Shown here piece after piece: positions 11,774 through 21,599 of a DNA stretch of 64,000 nt (the stretch's first letter is position 1; each line of letters starts with the position of its first letter). The DNA is from Torymus aiolomorphi. Lineage: Eukaryota; Arthropoda; Insecta; Hymenoptera; Torymidae. The position numbers were made by a program, and so were the translations under genes. The stretch spans positions 172,697,297-172,761,296 of the forward strand of contig CM070874.1 of the NCBI GenBank assembly GCA_036365515.1, in the 5' to 3' direction. Under the pieces are notes generated by a model, which had not been told where the DNA came from, did not search any database, and worked only from the letters and a program-made list of their open reading frames with translations.

Positions 11774-12090
11774 ATGAGTGTGGATTTGTTCGCACGTCAT
11801 TTAGGACGAATAGAAGCTAGTCGCGAGCCTCAAGGAATTGGATACAAATTTACTGTTGATGGTCAGTATGACCATCTCCTAACGAGAAGAATGATGCTAT
11901 AAATTTGATTACTCTCGAACGTATTGTATAGGCTGAAGTACAAAAAGGTTATCAGTCAACAACACACTTAAGAACTGAGCTTAAAAATTTAGATGGAATT
12001 GTTGACTTCCATAGATTTTAAATAGATGATAAATTGAGAAAATTGGAATTAGAAATAGCAAAAGTATGTAAAAGTAATTCATAACCTTTG
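11774..12090 (+). pseudogene. fibre-like conserved Polinton protein (P1)
   Basis: ATG at 11774 begins MSVDLFARHLGRIE, which matches the start of the P2 copy at 51086 (MSVDVFGRKLE). The family has this N-terminal motif, a short segment and a helical tail. Frameshift near 11880 and stops at about 11930 and 12020. Confidence 0.6.
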
Positions 12091-12109
12091 ATGATGGAAA
12101 ATAAAAAAG

Positions 12110-12654
12110 ATATAGTAGAAGAATTACACAAACCTGCTCGTCGTAATTACACACATTGAAAATATGCCATACGAGATCTAGATGAAACATGGCAAGCTGA
12201 TCTTGTGGAAATGATACCATATGCACATCAAAACAAAGGTTACAAGTATCTTCTTAGTGTCATTGATGTGTTGTTTAAGTTTGCTTGGACGGTACCAGTG
12301 AAAAGTAAAACTGAAGAAAATGTATCTGAAGCTATGAGATTTATATTAAAAAAAGGACAAATATCTCAAAATTTACAAACTGATCGAGGAAAAGAATTTT
12401 ATAATAAAGAATTTGAAAATTTAATGCTAAAATATAATATAAACCTATATTCACCCTATAGCAAACTCAAAGCCTCAATTTGTGAACGTTTTAACCGTAC
12501 ATTAAAAAACAAAATGTGGAAAAACTTCAGTTTACAAGGCAAATGGATAGATATTTTGCAAGACCTAACTTTACAGTATAATAATACTAAGCACCGAACG
12601 ATTGTTATGAAGCCTGCAGATGTTAATTCTACAACAGTTAATAAAGTTTATAAT
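12110..12654 (+). pseudogene. retroviral-type integrase, catalytic core (P1, 5' part)
   Basis: The D,D,E core is visible: Asp in TWQADLVEM, Asp in QTDRGKEF and Glu in SICERFNRTLK, so the catalytic residues are retained. A TGA at about 12158 interrupts the region before the core. The gene is split at 12655 by a Penelope-like insertion and resumes at 14211. Polinton integrases insert the linear DNA and make 6-bp target duplications. Confidence 0.88.
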
Positions 12655-12655
12655 C
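12643..12655 (+). repeat. 13-bp target duplication of the Penelope insertion (left)
   Basis: AAAGTTTATAATC occurs here and at 14211-14223. The uninterrupted integrase copy at 14889-15158 has it once. Confidence 0.85.
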
Positions 12656-12719
12656 ATGTTTGAAAGATACTTATGGATCAGGATGGGGCTTTTTTAATAC
12701 AAAAAAAGAGACTTGATCT

Positions 12720-12768
12720 TTTTTTCTATAAATGCTTCAAAGCGACGTTTCGTCGGCTTGGTCTGCCG
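12720..12768 (-). ncRNA. hammerhead ribozyme motif, inverted copy
   Basis: Minus-strand mirror of the motif at 14041-14103, with core CTGAAGA, the GTCGGC/GCCGAC stem, then GAAAC and GTC. It lies in the left inverted flank. Confidence 0.6.
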
Positions 12769-13112
12769 ACCTCTTCAGGCTAGATGTTTATTAAATAAAA
12801 ATACAGAATTACAAATCACGTATAACATTCGGTAAAAAAACCAATGATATATAAAAAAAGGAAACGAACCCTATTTACCTTAAACGTTGGCACAAGTCAA
12901 CGAGTCAAAATTTATAACGATGTACAGTCATATTAACACTTACGGCTAGTGGCAAAGAACATTAACGTACATATCAATTTATACACAACGCTATCAAAAT
13001 AGACGAAAGTATTGAAGTAGTCAATCATAACAAAAACAATCATGACGTTAGCAGTTAAAATTTCGAAAGTAAAGGAAAATAAATGCGGTTAAGTGTATAA
13101 ATATCCTCTTTC

Positions 13113-13685
13113 TTGTTTATACTGTGTTTGTTACATTTTATGTCAGACAAGCGATTTCATTTCGAGAATTTGAAAAAAATTAAAAATATGTTAATTCTTA
13201 ATGAGTATCCTTCTACTTTCATTGATAAAAATATTAAAACACGTCTACAGTATCTAAAATATAAATCAAAATTCATCAACAAAAACACACATAAAAAATC
13301 AATGTTCCAAAAAATGCCTAAGATTCAATTACCGTTCACTAACAATTACGAAAGAATTTCTTCAATTTTTAAGCAATACAATATTACCACGATTCCCACA
13401 GTGAATAAAAGTATGAACTCCGTGATTAAATTGGGGAAAAATAAGTCTGACAAATGGGATCAAACAGGTGTGGTGTACAAATTTACTTGTAAAAATTGCC
13501 CAGCTACGTACATTGGTGAAACCAAACGTTCTTTAAAAACAAGAATCAATGAACATAAGAAAAACAAAAACATCGAGTCCGTAGTACACACCCACAAAAA
13601 TAGTTTGAATCATGAATTTAATTGGGACGACACAAAAATTATAGACATTGAGCGTAATTATAAAAAAGACTCTTATCGGAAATGA
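13113..13685 (+). pseudogene. GIY-YIG endonuclease domain of a Penelope-like element
   Basis: The 190-residue frame ends with the GIY-YIG pattern: VVYKFTCKNCPATYIGETKR (the YIG half), then a conserved Arg in LKTRINEH, HTH, and a terminal basic segment. In Penelope elements this domain lies C-terminal to the reverse transcriptase, which is absent here. The open frame starts inside the left inverted flank, so the first residues are not genuine protein. Confidence 0.8.
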
Positions 13686-14040
13686 TACACATAAAATGTA
13701 ACAAACACAGTATAAACAAGAAAGAGGATATTTATACACTTAACCGCATTTATTTTCCTTTACTTTCGAAATTTTAACTGCTAACGTCATGATTGTTTTT
13801 GTTATGATTGACTACTTCAATACTTTCGTCTATTTTGATAGCGTTGTGTATAAATTGATATGTACGTTAATGTTCTTTGCCACTAGCCGTAAGTGTTAAT
13901 ATGACTGTACATCGTTATAAATTTTGACTCGTTGACTTGTGCCAACGTTTAAGGTAAATAGGGTTCGTTTCCTTTTTTTATATATCATTGGTTTTTTTAC
14001 CGAATGTTATACGGGATTTGTAATTCTGTATTTTTATTGA

Positions 14041-14103
14041 ATAAACATCTAGCCTGAAGAGGTCGGCAGACCAAGCCGACGAAACGTCGCTTTGAAGCAT
14101 TTA
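14041..14103 (+). ncRNA. hammerhead ribozyme motif in the Penelope terminal repeat
   Basis: Core CTGAAGA at 14054-14060. Stem II is GTCGGC (14062-14067) with GCCGAC (14075-14080), loop AGACCAA. Then GAAAC at 14081-14085 and GTC at 14086-14088, the predicted cleavage triplet. Stem I pairs AGC (14051-14053) with GCT (14089-14091) and ATAAA (14041-14045) with TTTAT (about 14099-14103) across an internal loop. Stem III is only the self-complementary ACGT, as in ribozymes that act as dimers. Penelope elements are known to carry such motifs. Confidence 0.65.
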
Positions 14104-14210
14104 TAGAAAAAAAGATCAAGTCTCTTTTTTTGTATTAAAAAAGCCCCATCCTGATCCATAAGTATCTTTCAAACATGAATAATATGGAGGGCGATAAATT
14201 CACATCTCAA

Positions 14211-14575
14211 AAAGTTTATAATCGTTTATGTACTCATGAAAAAATATCTAAACGTCCTTGTCGACGTGTAAAATTTAAACTTGGTGATAAAGTTCGAATC
14301 AGTAAAAATAAATCTGTTTTCGAGAAAGGATATGCACCAAACTGGTCTACAGAAATCTTTACAATAAATAAAGTATTAACTACATTACCATTTACTTATC
14401 GATTGAAGGATTATCAAGATAAACCAATCGCTGGCGGATTCTATGAAGAAGAACTTATAAGGACTAAATATCCTGATATTTACTTAGTAGAAAAAATTAT
14501 AAAAAGGGTGGCGATAAAATTTATGTAAAATGGCTAGGTTTTGATGAGTCTCATAATAGTTGAATAAAATCGTAA
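14211..14575 (+). pseudogene. integrase C-terminal region with chromodomain (P1, 3' part)
   Basis: Continues the frame from 12654 after the 13-bp duplication. It shows the SH3-like block KFKLGDKVRISKNKSVFEKG, then GGFYEEEL and a chromodomain (YLVEKIIKR and VKWLGFDESHNS). A frameshift near 14510 and a TGA in place of the Trp after HNS break the end. The chromodomain would target chromatin. Confidence 0.85.
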
Positions 14576-14619
14576 TTTATGAATAAATAAACTTGTATAA
14601 GATGAACTAATTGTTTTTA

Positions 14620-14872
14620 TTCAACACCCAGTTCCTTACATTTTTTTACAAGAATTGCATACAAATTTCATTAACTTTATCAATCTTCTCCTAAAACGTT
14701 CTCGGTCACGAGCAATCTGTTCCCACTCTCCACACCGAGCCTTATAATAGGCAAACCTCCATGCATGCGTGAACAGTTAGCTTTTCATCAAAACGTACTT
14801 GCTTTTTCACGCGTATTCGAAACCTAAAATAATAAATTTCTATATTAGATATGTAGAATATTTACTATAAAT
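14620..14872 (-). pseudogene. possible small conserved Polinton protein
   Basis: Minus-strand frames read VRFDEKLTVHACMEV and then ARCGEWEQIARDRERFRRR, a basic RDRxRF pattern that I associate with a short protein of insect Polintons. A frameshift separates the two parts. Function unknown and the assignment is tentative. Confidence 0.35.
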
Positions 14873-14888
14873 TAAGATATATATCTTA

Positions 14889-15155
14889 ATTTATCCGCCA
14901 GCGATTGGTTTATCTTGATAATCCTTCAATTGATAAGTAAATGGTAATGTAGTTAATACTTTATTTATTGTAAAGATTTCTGTAGACCAATTTGGTGCAT
15001 ATCCTTTCTCGAAAACAGATTTATTTTTACTGATTCGAACTTTATCACCAAGTTTAAATTTTACACGTCGACAAGGACGTTTAGATATTTTCTGATGAGT
15101 ACATAAACGATTATAAACTTTATTAACTGTTGTAGAATTAACATCTGCAGGCTCC

Positions 15156-15158
<3 letters not shown>
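14889..15158 (-). pseudogene. inverted second copy of the integrase C-terminal region
   Basis: Almost identical to 12610-12655 joined to 14224-14452, but in reverse orientation and without the Penelope insertion. It shows the pre-insertion site. It stops abruptly at a (TA)n tract. It may arise from an inverted duplication. Confidence 0.9.

Positions 15159-15216
<58 letters not shown>
15159..15216. repeat. (TA)n microsatellite
   Basis: About 58 bp of TA repeats with one GT interruption, at the breakpoint of the inverted integrase copy. The Tyr/Ile-rich frames here are artefacts. Confidence 0.9.
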
Positions 15217-15219
<3 letters not shown>

Positions 15220-15985
15220 GTATATGTGTTGGTACTTTTGGGGTACATATACACCATAGATTGCTACTTTTGGGGACTTTTGTCCTTTTTGGGGACCGGC
15301 TTCAAAAATACGATGCATCTATCGCTACTTTTGAGGTCCATAAGGCTTCGTCTACAATACATCTTAGATACTTTTCCGGGCTTTTGTTCCGGAATTTCGG
15401 TACTAAAAGCGGGCGCCGCAGGCCCCCTGCGAATCATGGTACCCTTAGGGTCATTATTTCTTTAGTCAAGTGTATTTGTTCCAGTATTCCAATGTAAACT
15501 CTCAGAGTAAGAAACTCTAGGACCCCAATATAATAGACTAATTAATTTTTGCAAGATATAACAGTATTTTCACGGGATATATTTAGATTAATGCGCATGC
15601 CCCGTTACTATGACTGCGGACTTCGTCTGTCCTTTTCTAAGTTTCTTGTAAGCTTACGTGTGTATAATATGTACGAGCAATAACAGTTGTGGCAATGACT
15701 ATATATTCTAGTCAAATCATTCCTTATTTAGTCTTTTAGTTTACATAAACGTTACTCTCTGTTAGGATTGGTGACAATGTAGTTGTTACTACAATAGAAA
15801 AATATTTTTTAACATGTCGTGGATATTATAGTAAGTTTATGTTTTTTGTTCATTTTGATTTTGAAAAGCGTTTGATAATCTTATGTTTTTAATGTACATA
15901 TATTGCTTGTATTTTTAAAAATATTACTTATGTCGACTGCCGATGGAAAAATTCTTATCAGCTGATATTGCTTTTATTGTTAATA
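15217..15985. other. unrecognised segment replacing the 3' end of the P1 polymerase gene
   Basis: No gene recognised. 15225-15335 contains four loose repeats of CTACTTTTGGGG-like words. Polymerase homology ends at about 15986, so this stretch has replaced the palm-domain half of the P1 polymerase. Confidence 0.4.
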
Positions 15986-16450
15986 AATAATAATAAAACA
16001 TCTGTCTTCATATAAAGATCTGAATATTCTCCTAGGGTATGAAGACTAAAGATATTCCATACTTTTTGTGTATGTTCATAATCATCATCAGATATGGTTG
16101 AACCATTTAGCATACTGAAAAATTTTGCTTTTTCAGGACATTCAGTTTCATCCAACTTGTCCCACGAATCCAGGTATTTGTAAGGCAGAAAACCTTTCTT
16201 GGTAAAAAGACTGATTTTTTTCTTTTTCTAAAGCTGAAAACTCCTTTGAAACAATTTTATATTCACTTAAATATGAAGCTAATTTTTCTAAAGAAGGTGG
16301 CATAAATCTAAATGAATCTACAAAGCGAAATTTAATGTCACTTTTCCCAACATGTTTTGTAAAAGAGATATACTTCTCCTTAGTCAATGGAAGTAAATCA
16401 ACATTACTTTTCATATAATTTGATATATCATTAATAAGAAAGTGAGCATC
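15986..16450 (-). pseudogene. DNA polymerase B fragment (P1, middle part)
   Basis: Minus strand reads DAHFLIN at the P2 junction, then LLPLTKEKYISFTKHV, VDSFRFM, and after a frameshift near 16150 HTLGEYSDLYMKTDVLLL. These are blocks of the protein-primed Polinton family-B polymerase between exonuclease and palm regions. It continues the fragment at 59354-59945, and P2 lies between the two. Confidence 0.88.
16445..16450 (+). repeat. 6-bp target duplication of P2 (left)
   Basis: AGCATC, repeated at 59354-59359 just outside the other end of P2. Six base pairs is the standard Polinton duplication. Confidence 0.9.
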
Positions 16451-16695
16451 AGTAGGTGATCTATGGGGATTCGCGCTCACTTACCATCTGAGTTGACGCT
16501 AGGTCGGTAAGGTAGAGCGCTACCTTGCTGGCGGCCGGTAATTGCAGGGTGGTTGATAACCCAACATTACTTGTAGTTGATAATCCAAATCTACCTTATC
16601 AACAGAGCAGAATTCTATATATGTTATTAACCCAATTTAAAACATTTGAATTTCGCGCCGAAAACGTGGCCCCGCCGAGACTGTAGTTTCGCGAT
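16451..16695 (+). repeat. P2 terminal inverted repeat, left
   Basis: Diverged inverted match to 59110-59353. Shared landmarks are GCTCACTTACC, GGCCGGTAATT, TTGATAACCCAACATTAC and AATCCAAATCTACCTTATCA. Confidence 0.88.
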
Positions 16696-16835
16696 AACCC
16701 AAATCTACCTTACCGACAGAGCTAAATACTATATAGGCTGTAAACCCGAGCGCTGTCGGCAGGGTGGCCCAACAGTCGATAACCTTACCGGTAGAGCAGT
16801 ATCACCCAACTCTACCGGTAGAGCAGTCTAAATTT
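16680..16835. repeat. iterated motifs inside the P2 left terminus
   Basis: Words such as GATAACCCAAATCTACC, CTTACCGACAGAGC and ACCGGTAGAGCAG recur, echoing part of the terminal repeat. They may be binding sites for integrase or replication proteins. Confidence 0.5.
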
Positions 16836-16844
16836 TTACTTTAA

Positions 16845-17247
16845 TGTTTTATAATTGTCATGTTGAGGCACAGAATTCGTATTCGTGGAATACGTTTGAG
16901 AATATTTTTTCCATTTTGAATCCTCTTTTTTCTCCTGTTCAATAAGAGGAGCGTTTGAACTTGAGCTTTGATCTTGTACGATGTGTGGGACACTAATGAA
17001 GCATCTACTCCCAATCCATAGATATCTTGCAATTTTCGTAGAATTTTTTCAGAAGTTTGACGTTATGAAGGGAGCAGTTGGTTTTTTAGGCACCCTCGTG
17101 GTGTGGGCAAACTGTCACAAGTTTAATCTTGTCCAGCGGTGGAAAATCCATCTCCGTCACATCATGAATGTTGAATTTGAAACGTTCGAGCCATTTTTTC
17201 TTGATGGAGACTATAACGAGTACTTGAGTAGCTTCGTGTAGACTCTT
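16845..17247 (-). pseudogene. exonuclease-like conserved gene, 3' part (P2 left)
   Basis: Reading from 17247 downward: KKKWLERFKFNIHDV, then PPLDKIKLVTVCPHHEGA, a stop, and LHNVKLLKKFYEN. These match the C-terminal half of the same family as 57384-57948. Beyond a frameshift the tail reads SKWKKYSQTYSTNTNS, similar to a separate 45-residue frame in P3. The 5' part lies at 24994-25260, across the palindromic insertion. Confidence 0.7.
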
Positions 17248-17257
17248 CCCTATTGAA

Positions 17258-17380
17258 AAATATCGCGCGATTATCGTGCGATAAATCGCGCGAATAATCG
17301 CGCGAATAATCGCGCGATGATCGTGCCAGTTTATCGACCATTTTCTGGCGCGATAATCGTGCGATAATCGCGCGAGTTAA
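17258..17380. repeat. subterminal TCGCGCGAT iterons, left
   Basis: About eight copies of ATCGCGCGA/ATCGTGCGA words with TAA or TTA spacers. The words are self-complementary, so the tract can fold or bind a dimeric protein. Confidence 0.8.
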
Positions 17381-18599
17381 CCGAAATTCAACATTAAAAA
17401 ATAAGTTTTATTTCCACAGCTGTGTACGTGCTTGCGTAATTGACAAACATTATGACTGTAAATGTATCAGTGCGTAACTGCAGTGTTAATGTACACCCGA
17501 GGGAAGTTAATTCTTTCCGAACGTGCCGGGTGAATTCAAAATCTTGGAATCCCATTGGACTATTCAAGTGTTATTAATCGCGCGATTAATCTGAAAATTT
17601 TTATAAAAACAATTACACCAAAAATATGTATAAAAATTACTTTTAATAAGAACGAATTACTTTCAAAAGTTATAGATTATACTGAAAAAATTTAGCTGAT
17701 TTCAGCTGGACATCATGCCAAAACGTCACCTGATTATCAGGTGATTAGCACCTAAAAATCATGTTGATATTATCTCTTAAATAACATTGTTTTTGCATTT
17801 TGCTATGAAAAATCGAGTTTTTCTCGCAGTCAAAGCAATTAATTAAATTTTTAAACTTTTATCTATGATTAACATATGTATTATAACCATGCCCACATAA
17901 AAATATTTCGTAAGTTCTTACGTGAGAACTTACGTAAGCTCTCATCACTCGGTGTGCGAATAAGTAAATTAAAAATTAAAAAATAAAGACATGTATATTG
18001 GAATAATATTATCATAAATGATATTGTTCTTAATGTGGAGAAAGGATAAATGATGTTTAATGAGCCACGTGCTCGCGCTACTCGACACCGACCCGTGATA
18101 TAGCAAATTTACACGAGGTCGGAGCCGAGCACGCCCACGTGTACTTCGATATTAGCTGCTACCATGAACAGTTGCGATGACGTCGGCCACAGTGCCAGGA
18201 GGCGATATCTTGGCGATGATATTGCTATTAAAAGAACAGAGAAGATACTTCACGTGGGGTCAGCAGATCAAATTTTAGAATCGTTAAGGCTTTGTGAGTT
18301 ATAACTATAATAATTTTTATTCAACAAAAATGTTTCTGATTCTTTATTACAAACTATTTAAAATGTGTGCAGGAACAATATTGGTAAACCGTCTTGAAAA
18401 GAATTCTATATTTTTTAAATATCAATATAAACCAATAATTGGTATTTTTGTCAACCCGCTGGATTTCAGATCATAATATTATTCATATATCTCATGTTAT
18501 GGATCTTGCCGCTAAAGTTGCTCAAAGCATGAAAAATCCATTAAACATCTATTTTCAACAATATTTTCAACAGACTTATAAGTAATAACACTTATATTT

Positions 18600-20600
18600 A
18601 CTTTCCTAAATTTCCAATGGGAGCCATTTACACTGTTAATAAACTCTCTTTCTAATCTTCATATCTATTCCAAATTCAATTTCATAAGTAATCTATTATT
18701 ATATGTGCAAAAGCCAAAAGTAAATTAATATGTAAAAAAGTTGCAATCAAAGTAGTTAAAAAACGATTTAGCAATTGTATACTCCAATGCGCAGACAAAT
18801 ACTTCTTACTCATTAATTTTCAAATACAATATGGTGTTCTTAGTAAGTCTTCGCTTCATGTGAAATTTCATAAATTATGTAAATTACAATCTTATAAATC
18901 ATTAAGATCCATAATCCAATTATTTAATTGTAATTTACACTGAATAGTTTATGAAATTTCATGATGCGAAGGTTTAATAAGAAAACCATATTTTACTTGA
19001 AAATTATTGAGTAAGAAGTTCTTGTCTGGGCATTGAAATACACAATTGCTAAATTATTTTTCAACTACGTTGTTTGCAACTTTTTTACATAGTAATTTAC
19101 TTTTAGCTTTGGCACACATAATAATAGATTACTTATAAAATTCTGTTTCGAGTAGATATCAAGAATACATGTAGAGTTTATTAACAGTGTAAGCGGCTTC
19201 CATTGAAAATGTAGGAAAGTAAATATAAATTTTATTACTTACAAGCCTTTCAAAAATATTATTGAAAATAGATATTTAATGTATTTTTCATTTTATGACA
19301 ATATTCAGCAACAAAATCCTCAAACTTTGCAAATGGATCATAAAATAAATATAAACATATTCTACAAATAAAAAGCAAATTTTTTCCCAATGCTACAAAT
19401 TACAAGCCACATTTTTAGCCAAAGCTAAAAGTAAATTAGTATAAAAAAGTTGCAATCAAAGTAGTTGAAAAACAATTTAGCAATTGTATACTCCATTACG
19501 CAGACAAATATTTCTTACTCAATAATTTTCAAATAAAATATGGTGCTCTTATTAAGCATTCGCTTCATGTGAAAATTCATAAATTATGTAATTTACAATC
19601 TTACAAATCATTAAGATCCATAAGTCAATTATTTAATTGTAGTTTACACTAAAAAGTTTATCAAATTTCATGATGCGAAGGTTTAGTAAGAAAACCATAT
19701 TTTATTTGAAAATTATTGAGTAAGAAGTTCTGGTCTGGGTATTGGAATATAAATGGCTAAATTATTTTTCAACTACTTTGATTGCAACTTTTTTACATAG
19801 TAATTTACTTTTAGCTTCGGCACACGTAATAATAGATTATTTATAAAATTCTGTTTCGTGTAGATATCAAGAATACATGTAGAGTTTATTAACAGTGTAA
19901 GCGGCTTCCATTGAAAATGTAGGAAAGTAAATATAAATTTTATTACTTACAAGCCTTTCAAAAATATTGTTGAAAATAGATATTTAATGTATTTTTCATT
20001 TTATGACAATATTCAGCAACAAAATCCTCAAACTTTGCAAATGGATCATAAAATAAATATAAACATATTCTACAAATAAAAAGCAAATTTTTTCCTAATG
20101 CCACATTTTTTGCCAAAGCTAAAAGTAAATTAGTGTAAAAAAGTTGGAATCAAAGTAGTTGAAAAACAATTTAGCAATTGTATACTCCATTACGCAGACA
20201 AATATTTCTTACTCAATAATTTTCAAATAAAATATGGTGCTCTTATTAAGCCTTCGCTTCATGTGAAAATTCATAAATTATGTAATTTACAATCTTACAA
20301 ATCATTAAGATCCATAAGTCAATTGTTTAATTGTAGTTTACACTGAAAAGTTTATCAAATTTCATGATGCAAAGGTTAAGTAAGAAAACCATATTTTATT
20401 TGAAAATTATTGAGAAAAAGTTCTTGTCTGGGTATTGGAATATACAATTGCTAAATTGTTTTTCAATTACTTTGATTGCAACTTTTTTACATAGTTGTTT
20501 ACTTTTAGCTTTCGCACACATAATAATAGATTACTTATAAGATTCAGGTTTGAGTAGATATCAAGAATACATATAGAGTTTATTAACAGTGTAAGCCGCT
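18600..20600. repeat. three tandem units of about 700 bp in the left palindrome arm
   Basis: The landmark AAGTTGCAATCAAAGTAGTT starts at about 18738, 19448 and 20132 (the third with one change). Each unit is itself an inverted repeat: its forward half is followed by the reverse complement. The forward halves contain an open frame of about 80 codons ending KSLRSI..LFNC.LH (for example 18702-18944), conserved among units but with a stop in some. Confidence 0.7.
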
Positions 20601-21055
20601 GAATAAGTTAAAATTCATGTATGTAAATTCTGATATTACTAGCTTACATGTTATACGTTCAAAATAAGCAATGAATGGGCCAACCCGTTACCACACCACA
20701 TCCATTGAAAGCCAAGGCCAGATCGAGGCACATATTGGTACTTAGTAGCACTACATACTGTTGAGAACATCCTCAGTCTGATGGTTGAGAATCATTCATT
20801 TTTTCTGCTGCCTCAGGTACCTCCAACAAGAGAAAAGTACAAACAGCCCACCCACCCATTAAAGAGGTTAGGAGTGAGAAAGAACTTACAGAATCTATGC
20901 TTTACCGCCGACTGCGTTGTTTTATTGTCTCAGATGAATCACCACCGAACGATGGACGCGAAGAATGAACCAACACCCACCAGTACACCGTACTGCAGCA
21001 GCCGCTGTCATATCGTTGCGAATGTCGAACAAGACACGTGTACGGCAGCGTCGGA

Positions 21056-21141
21056 CGTTGGTCTACCTATACAAACAATTCAGTCAGCTGTTGGCGCTCC
21101 CGGCCGCTTGGGATATAATCGTCTCGTCCGTAAAAAGGCTG
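21056..21141. other. loop at the centre of the palindrome
   Basis: Unpaired 86-nt segment between the flanking CGGCAGCGTCGGA and TCCGACGCTGCCG. The frames at 20781-21323 span the loop and arms and are not supported as genes. Confidence 0.8.
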
Positions 21142-21599
21142 TCCGACGCTGCCGTGCACGTGTCTTGTTCGGCATTCGCAACGATGACAGCGGCTGCTGC
21201 AGTACGGTGTCCTGGTGGGTAAATTGGTTCCTTCTTCACGTCCATCGTTTGGTGGTGACTCCTCTCAGACAGTAAGACAGCGGAGTCGGCGGTAAAGCAT
21301 AGACTATGTAAGTTCTTTCTCACTCCTAACCTTTTAATGGGTGGGTGGGCTGTTTGTACTTTTCTCTTGTTGGAGGTATCTGAATCAACAGAAGAGATGA
21401 ATGATTCTCAACCATCAGGCTGAGGATGTTCTCAACAGTATGTAGTGCTACTAAGTACCAATATGTGCCTCGATCTGGCCTTCGCTTTCAGTGGATGTGG
21501 TGTGGTAACGGGTTGGCCCCTTCATTGCTTATTTTGAACGTATAACATGTAAGCTAGTAATATCAGAATTTACATACATGAATTTTAACTTATTCAGCG

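Larger units (their letters stand above)
12655..14210 (+). mobile_element. Penelope-like retroelement fragment with inverted flanks
   Basis: Inserted in the P1 integrase. It has 489-bp inverted terminal flanks (12655-13143 and 13689-14177) around 545 bp that encode a GIY-YIG endonuclease. No reverse transcriptase is present, so it is a 5'-truncated copy with an extra inverted flank, an arrangement often seen in Penelope elements. About 33 bp of unexplained sequence (14178-14210) separate the right flank from the target duplication. Confidence 0.85.
8528..16450. mobile_element. P1: degraded Maverick/Polinton, left part
   Basis: Contains, in order, remnants of penton, protease, minor capsid and PLA2-like genes (minus strand), then ATPase, a conserved coiled-coil protein, a fibre-like protein and integrase (plus strand), then a polymerase B fragment (minus strand). 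The polymerase fragment is cut by P2 at 16450 and resumes at 59354. The left end stops inside the penton gene with no terminal repeat, so P1 is truncated. Almost every gene has stops or frameshifts. Confidence 0.88.

Noticed and set aside
16981..17241. 86-codon plus-strand frame
   Set aside because: Antisense of the exonuclease-like gene fragment, which has clear family motifs on the minus strand.
20781..21323. 164-codon frame and neighbours at the palindrome centre
   Set aside because: They run through the loop and both arms of the palindrome; no recognisable protein and no support from the mirrored sequence.
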